64,000 nucleotides of DNA, from NCBI RefSeq assembly GCF_002210285.1, contig NZ_MWQE01000003.1, positions 62,001 through 126,000 of the forward strand, read 5' to 3'. Positions 1 through 8,919 of the stretch are shown here, piece after piece. The translations under genes and the position numbers were made by a program. The stretch comes from Fibrobacter sp. UWR2. Its GTDB lineage: Bacteria > Fibrobacterota > Fibrobacteria > Fibrobacterales > Fibrobacteraceae. The first letter of the stretch is position 1. Each line of letters opens with the position of its first letter. The notes under the pieces were generated by a model, which did no database searches, was not told the DNA's origin, and saw nothing but the letters and a program-made list of their open reading frames with translations.

Positions 1-188
1 ATGAACGCCATTTTTCGGGCTTGACGCTTGGCGTCACACATGATGCCTACGATGAAATTGTTCAAGAAATTGCAGAATTCCGCAAAAGAATTATTGCGAT
101 TGCAACGAGAACGAATGATACGGACGAAGTATATCGTTTGAATGTTCAGTTCTTTCCGATGACAAAAAAGTGTGTAAAAAAGGATTAG
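1..188 (+). CDS. TIGR02147 family protein, 3' fragment at window edge
   Basis: Frame 3 is open from the window edge to TAG at 186-188 and encodes about 61 residues (starting ERHFSGLTLGVTHDAYDEIV). This is nearly the same as the C-terminus of the complete protein at 2367-3200 (ERNFSGLTLGITRNAYEEIV), so it is the tail of a paralogue whose 5' part lies outside the window. TIGR02147 is a family known almost only from Fibrobacter; its N-terminus looks like a helix-turn-helix region, so a regulatory role is possible but unproven. The stop is followed within 10 nt by the FISUMP lipoprotein start, the same arrangement as in the second cassette, so the two are probably co-transcribed. Confidence 0.85.
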   Translation, partial: ERHFSGLTLGVTHDAYDEIVQEIAEFRKRIIAIATRTNDTDEVYRLNVQFFPMTKKCVKKD

Positions 189-197
189 GAGGATATC

Positions 198-2078
198 ATG
201 AAAATTTCAAAACAAAACACGCTGCTGCATGATTTTGTTGGGCCTGCATTCTGCCTGATGATGACGGTTGTTCCTCTCGTGATCTTCTCGGGTTGTTCTG
301 GAGATGACGGTAAATCGCCGTTGGTGCACGAAGGTGGCTACACTGAAGAAACCGCTTCGCTTGAAAACATCACGGTTGCCGGTCGTGCATTGAACTTGTA
401 TGTGAAGGCGCAGGAGGTGGAATCCGACGATGAAGAATCGGTTGCGGTTATCTCGGGATCTGCTTATGCCGAGGGAGCCCGGGTAAAGTTTTTCGGAGTC
501 GATACGGCGACATTTGAAATTTCCGAAGAACCGTTTGCACAGGCGCAATCGGATAATGACGGTAATTTCGAAGTGAAGGATGTTTCTCCCGAGAGCCCGT
601 TCGCTGTTGTCGAGGTTACTGGAAATATTGCTTTGAATGTGAAGAATCCTGGCGGTATGTTGTCGTATTATCCGGACGATTCGCTGGCCGAGACTACTTA
701 TAGGACCGTTGTGGATTTGCGCAAGACAAAAGATGTGAAGGTTAATATACTGACGACCTTGGCGACAGGCCGCGTGTTTAACCTCGCAAAATCGGGGCTA
801 ACCTTTGCAGAAGCGAAGACCCAGGCTGAAACGGATGTGTTACATGCGCTTGGAATACGCGAAACTTTAGACGCGTTCGACAAGGTGGATTACTCAAAAA
901 AAACGAGTTCCATTTTCCCTGTGTTCATTATGACCAGTTATCTGTTTGAAGGTTCCCTTGCGGCGGTAGACCTTGCGGCTGCCGACATTGCTGAGGATGG
1001 CAATTGGAGAGCACTTACTTACGAGCGTTATTTTGACCAGAAACATGCGGAGATGATGTTCCATTTGCTACGTGAGCCGGAATTCCTTGTGCTTTTGGGG
1101 CTTGATTCAACGGATACCCTTGTTGCGGAATTGGCAGAAAAGTACTTCTTTAATGTTGTAATAAAGATTGCGTACAGAAAGGGCGATTGCACCGAGAGTC
1201 GTCAGGGAGAATCATTTGATCATGGTTATTATGTCTATGTAGTATGTGAAGACGATTATTGGAGGGTTCGTGAAAAGGAATTGCAGAAAAATCTTGGAAC
1301 GATGACGGACGATCGTGATGGTAAGGAGTACAAGACATTTTCGTTTACATACAAGGATACGACATGGACTTGGTTTGCGGAAAATTTGAATTATGCTGTT
1401 GACGGCTCTTGGTGTTACGATGATGACCCGTCCAATTGCGAAACTTACGGGCGCCTGTATTCGATGTGGACAACGTTCAAGGTTCCTAGGGATACGGCGT
1501 TTGTTGCGAAGGAATGGGCGTGCTTCTATCCGGCTCCCTCGGAGGCTGGTAATGAGGATGAACTTTGCAAAGGCTATGAAGAAGCGAGAGATCGTGTGTT
1601 TGATGCTTTCGATTCGGCGGATGTTCAAGGTGTTTGCCCGGAGGGTTGGCATGTTGCAACTCCGGATGATTGGGCGAATTTGATTGATTACGCGTTTGAT
1701 GAAATCGGCTATGCCGATGATGTGTCTGCGGCCTTTAAAACAACGACATGGACGGCGGGATCTGATGGAAAAGATGCCTTTGGGTTCAATATGTTGCCGG
1801 CTGGCCGTGTCGACCGTCGGGATCTTCCGGAATGGTACTACAGTACAGAATACGTTGACGGCACTAATCCGCAGCATGTAGCAGGAGATTTTGGCTTAGG
1901 GGCGTATGGCTGTTTTTCTGCGTGGGGCGACGGTCATAAGTCTCCGTTTAAAATAAGGAGTAAAGAAAATGGCAAGAATCATCTTCCCTATTGTGTAAAC
2001 CCTGCTGATGAGTATGGAAATGTTACTCAAATTACAGGCTTTGAGTATGGACATTCTGTCCGCTGCGTGAAGGACTGA
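198..2078 (+). CDS. FISUMP-domain lipoprotein (cassette 1)
   Basis: This 626-residue surface lipoprotein has an N-terminal signal with lipobox FSGC (Cys about 33), an Asp/Glu-rich N-terminal half, and a C-terminal FISUMP domain from about residue 364. Visible FISUMP landmarks are GTMTDDRDGKEYKT, WFAENLNY, GRLYSMW, GVCPEGWHVATPDDW, FGFNMLPAGR and the terminal SVRCVKD. The domain name is established; its function is not, though many such proteins are exported. The start has a good ribosome site (AGGAGG) overlapping the upstream stop region. The gene is followed directly by a terminator, closing a two-gene unit with the TIGR02147 gene. It is a divergent paralogue of the protein at 3210-5168, with shared N-terminal layout. 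Confidence 0.9.
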   Translation: MKISKQNTLLHDFVGPAFCLMMTVVPLVIFSGCSGDDGKSPLVHEGGYTEETASLENITVAGRALNLYVKAQEVESDDEESVAVISGSAYAEGARVKFFGVDTATFEISEEPFAQAQSDNDGNFEVKDVSPESPFAVVEVTGNIALNVKNPGGMLSYYPDDSLAETTYRTVVDLRKTKDVKVNILTTLATGRVFNLAKSGLTFAEAKTQAETDVLHALGIRETLDAFDKVDYSKKTSSIFPVFIMTSYLFEGSLAAVDLAAADIAEDGNWRALTYERYFDQKHAEMMFHLLREPEFLVLLGLDSTDTLVAELAEKYFFNVVIKIAYRKGDCTESRQGESFDHGYYVYVVCEDDYWRVREKELQKNLGTMTDDRDGKEYKTFSFTYKDTTWTWFAENLNYAVDGSWCYDDDPSNCETYGRLYSMWTTFKVPRDTAFVAKEWACFYPAPSEAGNEDELCKGYEEARDRVFDAFDSADVQGVCPEGWHVATPDDWANLIDYAFDEIGYADDVSAAFKTTTWTAGSDGKDAFGFNMLPAGRVDRRDLPEWYYSTEYVDGTNPQHVAGDFGLGAYGCFSAWGDGHKSPFKIRSKENGKNHLPYCVNPADEYGNVTQITGFEYGHSVRCVKD

Positions 2079-2130
2079 TATGTTGTGATTCTGTTAGGAG
2101 GAAAGGGGGAGCCCAAATAGGGGGAGCAGG

Positions 2131-2158
2131 AAGGCGGGCTTATGCCCGCCTTCTTTTA
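2131..2158 (+). terminator. Rho-independent terminator of cassette 1
   Basis: A 9-bp perfect stem AAGGCGGGC/GCCCGCCTT (2131-2139 and 2144-2152) with a TTAT loop is followed by a T-rich run. The same stem sequence terminates cassette 2 at 5225, which supports cassette duplication. Confidence 0.9.
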
Positions 2159-2254
2159 TATTCTAAATTTATCGTGTAAATATGGCAAATTTTAAAATAG
2201 GTTTGTAAAATTGTGAAATTTAAACAAAAATTTTGATTTTTTATTGTAAAACTA

Positions 2255-2283
2255 TTGACTTTTGGAAAAATAGTGTTTATATT
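2255..2283 (+). promoter_or_regulatory. Promoter TTGACT-N17-TATATT for cassette 2
   Basis: TTGACT (2255-2260) and TATATT (2278-2283) are separated by exactly 17 bp in an AT-rich stretch upstream of the TIGR02147 gene. The same architecture recurs at six other places in the window. The leader to the start at 2367 would be about 77 nt. Confidence 0.75.
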
Positions 2284-2366
2284 TAATCTCGGAACGGCCC
2301 GCATGGCCATAAACCTGAGATAAATCAGGAGGGGAGCAATCGGTGCGGTCGTTGTTTGGAGGAAAA

Positions 2367-3200
2367 ATGAAGGATATACTTGAATACACGGGCTACCGCC
2401 AGTATATCGCGGACTATTATGCCGAGAGAAAGGCAAAATCTGCGTTCACTTGGCCGGAATTTGCGAATGCGGCGGGGTTCACTTCGCCGGTCTACCTGAA
2501 GTACGTAAGCGAGGGGCGTTACAACCTGAGTGGCGAGGCGGCTGTTCGCGTTGCGCAGGCGATGAAACTTGCGGGCTTTGAACAGGAATATTTCTGCGAG
2601 ATGGTCAAGTTCGACCATGCGAAGAAGGATGCCGAGAAGAAGGCTGCGTTCAGCAGGATGCTCGCGATTGCCGATGCACACAAGGTGAAAATCCTGGAAG
2701 GGGATTCCTTCCGGTTCTTTAGTGACTGGAAGAATCCGGTGATTCGTGAGCTTGCTCCTGCCATGCCGGGGGCAAAGCCGCTGGCGCTCGCGCATGCTTG
2801 CCGCCCGAAGGTGAGTGCTGCCGAGGTGAGTGAAACGCTCAAGTTCCTCGTGAGTGCGGAACTGCTCAAGAAAGACGAAGCCGGTAATTACAAGCAGACT
2901 GAAAAGTCCGTGACGACGGGCCCGATGGGTGTGACCCCGGTGGCCGTGCGCGGGCTTCATCGCCAGATGGGCGAAATTGCTCTCGAGGCCATTGAGAACG
3001 TGCCGCAGGATGAACGCAACTTTTCGGGCCTTACGCTTGGTATTACGCGCAACGCCTACGAAGAAATTGTCAAGGAAATCGCAGAATTCCGCAAGAGGGT
3101 TGTCGCGATTGCCACGCGTGAAGACGAAACGGATGAAGTCTACCGTATGAACATCCAGTTCTTCCCGATGACGAACAAGAACGGAAACAAGAAGGGTTAG
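2367..3200 (+). CDS. TIGR02147 family protein
   Basis: This 277-residue soluble protein belongs to the Fibrobacter-specific TIGR02147 family. The N-terminal 60 residues (DILEYTGYRQYIADYYAERK, then a segment resembling a helix-turn-helix around AAGFTSPVYLKYVSEGRYNLS) suggest DNA binding; the rest is a family-specific domain ending in EIAEFRKRVVAIATRE. I chose ATG 2367 because GGAGG sits 5-6 nt upstream; a GTG at 2343 extends the frame but lacks a ribosome site. It is preceded by a strong promoter and followed after 9 nt by a FISUMP lipoprotein, so it may regulate that gene; this is inference from context only. Confidence 0.88.
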   Translation: MKDILEYTGYRQYIADYYAERKAKSAFTWPEFANAAGFTSPVYLKYVSEGRYNLSGEAAVRVAQAMKLAGFEQEYFCEMVKFDHAKKDAEKKAAFSRMLAIADAHKVKILEGDSFRFFSDWKNPVIRELAPAMPGAKPLALAHACRPKVSAAEVSETLKFLVSAELLKKDEAGNYKQTEKSVTTGPMGVTPVAVRGLHRQMGEIALEAIENVPQDERNFSGLTLGITRNAYEEIVKEIAEFRKRVVAIATREDETDEVYRMNIQFFPMTNKNGNKKG

Positions 3201-3209
3201 GAGGAGATC

Positions 3210-5168
3210 ATGAATTACTTTGAAATGAGTAGCAAATTTATTTGCAGTGTGGTGATGCCGCTCGCCTTGATGTTTGCGGCGTGCTCTACCGACGACAAGC
3301 CGATAGCGGGAGGCTCTGCCGAAGAGACAGGTGTGTATGCGGATATCAAGGATATTACCTTAAGGGCTGCTGCGTACCGCGTTTTGGCGAATTCGGATCC
3401 CCTACAGGATAGCGCGTTTACCATAGAAGGGTTCCGGCCTGGTTCTATTGCGTGGCTTTACGAACTGGATTCGACCAGCTTTGCTGAAACGGGAGTTTCG
3501 TATTCTGATACACTCCGGCAAGATGGCGACAATTTCAGCTTCAAGAATGTTGCTCTTGAGAGCCCGTATGTTTTGGTACGAGTCCTTGGCCGGAATGATG
3601 ATGATTCTTGGGACAATCTCGTGGCTATTGCCGATGTCAGGAAAACAAAAAAAGTGACCCTGAATCTGTTGACGACTTTCAAGACGGCGCTTTGGCGTTA
3701 TCTGGCAAAGGAAGGCGTTGCTCACGATAGTCTTGATCTTCTTTCGGAAAGTGCGGCTTTGGAGGCGCTTGGCATTACCGATGGGTTCAATGGATTTGAA
3801 AGCGGCGAAATCCTAGAAAATAAAAAATATATCATGACAGAAGCTGCTGTCTCGACGATGTTTTACAGGCTGGGGGAGACAGAATGGAATTCCGTTGATT
3901 CGGTTAAGAGTGTCCTTGAACGGAACGGAAGCCTGGATGAATTGGATTCAGCAACAAGGAAACGCTTTATGTCGCGGCTTTCCAAGGAACTTTCTTGGAA
4001 ATGGTGGATTTCCCGCATGAACCATGATGTGCTGGATTCTTCGGAATTAGAGGAAGAAGTTTTATCAGTCTATAAAGAAGAGTTTGCTTATTCGAAGGTT
4101 TTGGCAGGCGTGTATATGAGGGTTGCGGGTGAAGGCTTCTGCACGAAAAGTCGCGAAGGGGATGCGGTAAAGCTTGCCGATACAAGTATGTACCTGGTCT
4201 GCCGATCGGAAGGCTGGAGAATCGAGATGGGTGAGGCCGGAAAAGTACATCCGGAAAACGGAACGATGACGGATTCTCGCGATGGTAGGACGTACCGGAC
4301 GGTGACTTACAATATCGACGGAAAGATGCAGACATGGATGGCAGAAAACCTCAAATACGAGTATGGAAAATCCCGTTGCCTTGATGACAAAGATCGCCGC
4401 TGCGAAGTATACGGCAGGCTCTATACGTGGCGAGATGCACTTGCTCTCGATTCGTCAATCGTTTGGACCAAGGAAGAATGCGAGGAATACTACCGTCCGG
4501 GCTTTGAGGAATATGAAGCATGTGTGGCGAAATATCAGGATTGGCCTAATGTTGATTCTGCAACGCTTGATTATCGCTGTGGCAGCCCCTGGGACTTGTC
4601 TGCGACATGTGAAGAAGCAACAGTGGATGAGCGCAAAGCCAAGTATAAATACCAAATGGCGATGGAAATGATTGATTCGGTGAATCACCAGGGGGTTTGC
4701 CCCGATGGTTGGCATGTTGCGACGGCGGACGATTGGAACGGTCTGTACAAGTATGTAGGGGATGCATTCAATGTAGGGAAAAAGGAAGTCGTGATGTACC
4801 TTTTGCAGTCCGAATATACGGATGGACCTGTTGGTTTTGGTCTGCGGTTGTTGCCGACTTGGGAGGGGCACCATACCAGTCTTCAAATAGAATGGGAACA
4901 GGCTGGAAATCGCTTCCTTAATGTATACGCTCCAATTTATGCGGTCCCCTTCTATAAGGAAGATTGGGCGGATGGGGATTTGGAAACTCCTGAAGATTAC
5001 GACTCTAAGTATGAACCCCCGTATGGGTATGATAATCGATGGTTTGTGGATGTTACGGGGTATGGTATTCTTGATGGTTGGGCGAGATATGAAACCATGT
5101 ATATTCGATCGGGTTTCGATTACGAATGGCTTTTTATGAACATGCCTGTCCGCTGCGTGAAGAACTGA
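3210..5168 (+). CDS. FISUMP-domain lipoprotein (cassette 2)
   Basis: This is a 652-residue lipoprotein with signal and lipobox FAAC (Cys about 25), an N-terminal region with the same plan as the protein at 198-2078 (for example TVVDLRKTKDVKVNILTTL there and IADVRKTKKVTLNLLTTF here) and a C-terminal FISUMP domain from about residue 350: NGTMTDSRDGRTYRT, WMAENLKYEYG, GRLYTWRDAL, GVCPDGWHVATADDW, LRLLPTW, MPVRCVKN. A cysteine-rich insert lies inside the domain (YRCGSPWDLSATCEE). It starts 9 nt after the TIGR02147 gene with an AGGAGG site and ends before a terminator identical in stem to that of cassette 1. The two cassettes look like an old tandem duplication. Confidence 0.9.
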   Translation: MNYFEMSSKFICSVVMPLALMFAACSTDDKPIAGGSAEETGVYADIKDITLRAAAYRVLANSDPLQDSAFTIEGFRPGSIAWLYELDSTSFAETGVSYSDTLRQDGDNFSFKNVALESPYVLVRVLGRNDDDSWDNLVAIADVRKTKKVTLNLLTTFKTALWRYLAKEGVAHDSLDLLSESAALEALGITDGFNGFESGEILENKKYIMTEAAVSTMFYRLGETEWNSVDSVKSVLERNGSLDELDSATRKRFMSRLSKELSWKWWISRMNHDVLDSSELEEEVLSVYKEEFAYSKVLAGVYMRVAGEGFCTKSREGDAVKLADTSMYLVCRSEGWRIEMGEAGKVHPENGTMTDSRDGRTYRTVTYNIDGKMQTWMAENLKYEYGKSRCLDDKDRRCEVYGRLYTWRDALALDSSIVWTKEECEEYYRPGFEEYEACVAKYQDWPNVDSATLDYRCGSPWDLSATCEEATVDERKAKYKYQMAMEMIDSVNHQGVCPDGWHVATADDWNGLYKYVGDAFNVGKKEVVMYLLQSEYTDGPVGFGLRLLPTWEGHHTSLQIEWEQAGNRFLNVYAPIYAVPFYKEDWADGDLETPEDYDSKYEPPYGYDNRWFVDVTGYGILDGWARYETMYIRSGFDYEWLFMNMPVRCVKN

Positions 5169-5224
5169 TATGCTGTAGATCTGTTAGGGGGAAAGGAGAG
5201 GACCCACAAACGGGGGGGAGCAGG

Positions 5225-5252
5225 AAGGCGGGCTGAGGCCCGCCTTCTTTTT
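5225..5252 (+). terminator. Rho-independent terminator of cassette 2
   Basis: Stem AAGGCGGGC/GCCCGCCTT (5225-5233 and 5238-5246), loop TGAG, then CTTTTT. The stem is identical to that at 2131, and the flanking GGGGGAGCAGG context is also shared. Confidence 0.9.
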
Positions 5253-5382
5253 GCGTTTTTGTGAAGCAGAAGGGGGTGGATATCGGGCGAAAAGCGTTGA
5301 CTCGCCTGGTGGTCAGGTGGTTGCTGCGCCGAAATATTGTATCTTTATAGTACATGTTCCGTTTAGGAACGAAGGATTTATT

Positions 5383-6138
5383 ATGAAACCAGGTAAGACC
5401 GAACTCCGCTTGAATGCTGAAATCGAAAAGCGCGGTGCCCTTTTTGCGGTGCTGCTCGACCCCGATACTTCGGACGAGGCCGCATTCGTTAAGGCGGGTT
5501 CGATGGCCGCCGAGAACGGCGCCGACCTCTTGCTCGTTGGCGGTTCGTACCTTGGGAACTTCACGCTCCCCAAGCAGGTGGCTGCCCTCAAGGCGGCGGT
5601 AGACCTGCCCGTGGTCCTTTTCCCGGGTGGTGCCTCGCAGGTGGTTCCCGGTTTCGATGCGATGCTCTTCATGACTCTCGTAAGTGGCCGCAATCCGAAC
5701 TACCTGATTGACGAGCAGGTGCGCGGTGGCGCGCTCGTTCGTGCGCTCAATATGGAAGCCATCCCGACGGCCTACCAGCTCATCAACAGCGGCAAGCGAA
5801 CGACGGTGGAATACATCAGCGGTACCATGCCCGTACCCGCGAACAAGCCCAAGCTCAGCATGGTGAACTCCATCGCGGCAGAACTCATGGGCATGCGCTA
5901 TGTGTACCTGGAAGCGGGCAGTGGCGCCGAAGAGCCCGTACCCGTGGAACACATCGCCTACACCCGCAAGGCGACCGAGATGACCATCATTACCGGCGGT
6001 GGAATCAAGGACCCGCAGACGGCCGCCATCCGCGTGGCTGCAGGCGCGAACATCATCGTGACCGGCACGCTGTGGGAAAAGGTGGAAGACCCGGCTCTCT
6101 TGAAGGAGTTTGCTTCGGCAATTCATATCAAGGGATAG
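5383..6138 (+). CDS. Geranylgeranylglyceryl phosphate synthase family protein
   Basis: The 251-residue protein matches the GGGPS/PcrB family, a TIM-barrel prenyltransferase that joins a polyprenyl diphosphate to sn-glycerol-1-phosphate. Visible motifs are the LLDPDTS Mg-binding region (residues 24-30), LLVGGSYLG, LFPGGASQV, YLEAGSGAEEPV, TGGGIKDPQTA and NIIVTGTLWE. Family length is about 230-250, so ATG 5383 fits, with GAAGGA just upstream; a 44-residue in-frame extension lacks a ribosome site. Such enzymes make archaeal membrane lipids but also occur in Bacillota and Bacteroidota, where the product is less clear. The gene stands alone between a terminator and lipoprotein genes. Confidence 0.9.
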   Translation: MKPGKTELRLNAEIEKRGALFAVLLDPDTSDEAAFVKAGSMAAENGADLLLVGGSYLGNFTLPKQVAALKAAVDLPVVLFPGGASQVVPGFDAMLFMTLVSGRNPNYLIDEQVRGGALVRALNMEAIPTAYQLINSGKRTTVEYISGTMPVPANKPKLSMVNSIAAELMGMRYVYLEAGSGAEEPVPVEHIAYTRKATEMTIITGGGIKDPQTAAIRVAAGANIIVTGTLWEKVEDPALLKEFASAIHIKG

Positions 6139-6216
6139 ATCCGTCGCCTAGGAACAAGGCGATAGGGTTAGTTCTTTTTATTGTTATCTGAATTTTTTTA
6201 TAGAAGGAGAAGTCAG

Positions 6217-6666
6217 ATGAAATCATTATTTTTCTTTATTATAGCACTATTCGTTTTTTGTGGATGTTCTTCGGACGATCCGTCCGAGGCTCCCGTACAG
6301 GAACCTGTTACGGTCAGTTGGTCGCTTTCGGGTACCTTCGGTAACGCTACGGTCGATTCCGTAAGTGCCGACACGGAACTGCCGCGGATGGTAAAGCGTA
6401 CGGATTCCTCGACGCTCCATATCAACGGCTTCGACACCGCCTATTTTGAAAAGAGAATTTCACTGCGCCACCTGCAGGTGAATGCCGGCGCCGAAGTCGA
6501 TGTCGACGACGAGGGCAATTTTACTTTTGACAACCAGACCGTATTCGGACTTTGCGAGAACACGAACTCCATCAAGATTATCCCGAGCGCCAAGGGAAAC
6601 GCAAACCTGAACCCGGGCTCGATTATCCTGTATTCCTATAACGACGGCTATTATCAGTACCAGTAA
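6217..6666 (+). CDS. Small lipoprotein of unknown function
   Basis: The 149-residue product begins MKSLFFFIIALFVFCGCSSD, a clear lipoprotein signal with lipobox FCGC (Cys17). The mature part has alternating strands and Gly/Ser turns (SWSLSGTFGNATVDSVSAD) and may be a small beta-sandwich; I recognise no family. ATG 6217 is supported by AAGGAGA 7 nt upstream, rather than the longer frame from 6181. It lies 17 nt before the next FISUMP lipoprotein gene, so the two are likely one operon and may act together at the outer membrane. Confidence 0.75.
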   Translation: MKSLFFFIIALFVFCGCSSDDPSEAPVQEPVTVSWSLSGTFGNATVDSVSADTELPRMVKRTDSSTLHINGFDTAYFEKRISLRHLQVNAGAEVDVDDEGNFTFDNQTVFGLCENTNSIKIIPSAKGNANLNPGSIILYSYNDGYYQYQ

Positions 6667-6683
6667 CGGAATTGGCTTGACCT

Positions 6684-8909
6684 ATGAAGAAGATTCTTTT
6701 TTTGATTTCTTTATGTGCATGGATTGTCGGGTGTAGCGACTCCCCTTCGGACGGCCCGAAGGAACCCGAGCAGCCTATAGAATACTCCGATTCGCTTTCC
6801 GTGAGGATTCTCCATTATAACGGGACGGACGCTATTTACGAACTCGCCGCGTATCAGGATTCCTATCTCTTCAACGGAGAACTTGGCGATGGCGACCATT
6901 ATACCATTGAACGAAACTTCTATATCGACACCGTCGTTTTTGATGTTTCGCCAAGATTCCACCAATGTAAGGATTCAAGTTCCTTGACATACAAGATTGA
7001 CGGTAAAAAGGTCGAGACGGTCGAATCGAAATGGGGACGGCAGGCGCTTCCCCTGCCCGACGAAAAAAAGCACACCGTCGAAATCTCGGCAGTGTCGACC
7101 TGTAACCAGACGACGGTCATGTTCGATATCGTCCCTTCCGAAAAGCCCGGAAAAATATTCAAGCATACTGACCGTTTTTACCTGAGCTTTTCCCCGAGAA
7201 TAGACTCTTATCCTTACAAGAACGGTTCCCTGTTCCTCACCATAACGCCCAGCGTGGCACCGCAATACTTCGAAGGCGACACGACGCTTTCCCGGTGCAA
7301 GCTGATGAGCGGTGAAGACAGCCTCATCATTCCCATGTCATTCGATAAGTACAAGAAACGTCTAGGAACTCTCGCTCACATAAACGCGGACAGTGTCACG
7401 CTCACTTCGTTTACGGATGCACATAAGGACTTTTCGCTTGCCTGCGCCCTGTATTTCCAGTCATGGAAAGTCCCGGCCAAGGTCGATTCGGTACAATACT
7501 TCCAGGCATTCCCCGTTTCTTTCAAGAAGACCATCGAAGCGCCCTACATTGGCGAACGCAACGGAAGAATTGATATTTTACGCGAAGACGACATGTTGTC
7601 TTATCTTGTAATAATGCGCGTCCACAAGAGGGGAACCGACGAGGTTGTGCACAAGATATATTACGATTATATCCAGGACACCCTTCATGTTGGTCCAAGC
7701 TGGTTCCTTCCGCAAGATTCCGTCGGCTGTCCGGTTGACATAGATTCCATCCACGCTTATACATTGCCCTATGTGCTGGCCTCTCCGGAATCGTTCCAAG
7801 TGTGGGATTATCTCTTTTGGAAATACGCCCTAAGCTGTCTGGACGGTAAATGGTGCCCCGAAACAGAAGATGTTAAAACGGATCTCGACACGACTCTCGC
7901 GAAACTGTTTTCCAAGCACGATGGAATGGATCCGCATACATGGATGTCCGCTTTCGCGTGGGAAAGAGACCCTCCGGGCCCCTGTGAATTGCCGAAGTAC
8001 AGTTCCAGCTCCAAGACAGTAGAAAGCAGTTCGAGTTCAGCCTTAGAAGAATGCAACGACGACAATCTCGGAAAAATGGATTCCATGTATGTTGACGAGT
8101 ACAAAGCGATGCTTTACTACGTATGCTATTTCCATACATGGAATGAAGCCTCTGATATCGAGATCCGTTTAAAGAAGTCTTGTACAGCTAAAAACCAGGA
8201 TGAGGTCGTTATAGACGAAAAAGGATTAAAATACATATGCGGGGTGGACTGGCGTCTGGCATCGATTTACGATGAAGAAACTATCGATTATACAAATCCA
8301 GATATTGACTACAAGACCTTTACGGATGATCGGAACGGGAAGACGTACAAGATTGTAGATATCGGAACGCAAACCTGGTTCGCCCAAAATCTGTCTTACG
8401 ATACGGATTCTATTACAGGTGCATCGTGCAAGGGGCTTGAACCCATAAATTGTGAAAAGGGTGGAACGCTGTATCTATGGACGACCGCAGTTGCCTTGCC
8501 GCAGAAATACCAGAATGAAAAGGCTAGGGGATTATTGAATGATCCCGTACAGGGCATCTGCCCCGAGGGATGGAGAATTCCCAGTAAAAAAGATTGGGAA
8601 ACTCTAAACACCTATGTTGAGCAGAACAAGAAGGCTAGCACGGTCGCGGAGGCTTTAAAGGCCAAGGGCGCATGGAATTTTGGCTATAACGAGCAAATTA
8701 CAGATGAGTTCGGTTTTTCAGTCGTTCCTGCCGGAACCTCGGCTGGAAGTGGTGATTATTACACCCGCTTCTGGTCTACAACCGAATCGGAAGTTTATCA
8801 AAATGGCGTTTTTCAATGGGAACTGACGGAAAATGCAGGTCCCTACATCGCTGAAGATATTAACAAGAAGACTCCTGTTTCCGTTCGTTGCCTAAAGAAC
8901 AAGGAATAG
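6684..8909 (+). CDS. FISUMP-domain lipoprotein (third copy)
   Basis: This is a 741-residue lipoprotein with lipobox IVGC (Cys17). The N-terminal 430 residues are beta-rich and of no family I know. A serine linker (SSSSKTVESSSSS, about residues 441-453) typical of Fibrobacter exported proteins leads to a FISUMP domain at about 545-741: KTFTDDRNGKTYKIVDIG, TQTWFAQNLSYDT, GTLYLWTTAV, GICPEGWRIPSKKDW, FGFSVVPAGTSAG, FWSTTESE, VSVRCLKN. It has no TIGR02147 partner; instead it follows a small lipoprotein by 17 nt. The ribosome site is weak, so translation may be coupled to the upstream gene. It is only distantly similar to the other two FISUMP proteins. Confidence 0.9.
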   Translation: MKKILFLISLCAWIVGCSDSPSDGPKEPEQPIEYSDSLSVRILHYNGTDAIYELAAYQDSYLFNGELGDGDHYTIERNFYIDTVVFDVSPRFHQCKDSSSLTYKIDGKKVETVESKWGRQALPLPDEKKHTVEISAVSTCNQTTVMFDIVPSEKPGKIFKHTDRFYLSFSPRIDSYPYKNGSLFLTITPSVAPQYFEGDTTLSRCKLMSGEDSLIIPMSFDKYKKRLGTLAHINADSVTLTSFTDAHKDFSLACALYFQSWKVPAKVDSVQYFQAFPVSFKKTIEAPYIGERNGRIDILREDDMLSYLVIMRVHKRGTDEVVHKIYYDYIQDTLHVGPSWFLPQDSVGCPVDIDSIHAYTLPYVLASPESFQVWDYLFWKYALSCLDGKWCPETEDVKTDLDTTLAKLFSKHDGMDPHTWMSAFAWERDPPGPCELPKYSSSSKTVESSSSSALEECNDDNLGKMDSMYVDEYKAMLYYVCYFHTWNEASDIEIRLKKSCTAKNQDEVVIDEKGLKYICGVDWRLASIYDEETIDYTNPDIDYKTFTDDRNGKTYKIVDIGTQTWFAQNLSYDTDSITGASCKGLEPINCEKGGTLYLWTTAVALPQKYQNEKARGLLNDPVQGICPEGWRIPSKKDWETLNTYVEQNKKASTVAEALKAKGAWNFGYNEQITDEFGFSVVPAGTSAGSGDYYTRFWSTTESEVYQNGVFQWELTENAGPYIAEDINKKTPVSVRCLKNKE

Positions 8910-8919
8910 ATTTCCCTCT

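Noticed and set aside
1-24. ATG at position 1 with a short open frame
   Set aside because: It is out of frame with the paralogue; frame 3 gives the real TIGR02147 tail.
5297-5345. TTGACT and TATCTTTA upstream of the GGGPS-type gene as a promoter
   Set aside because: The boxes are about 38 bp apart, and a TTGCTG nearer by has only 13 bp, unlike the uniform 17-bp spacing elsewhere.
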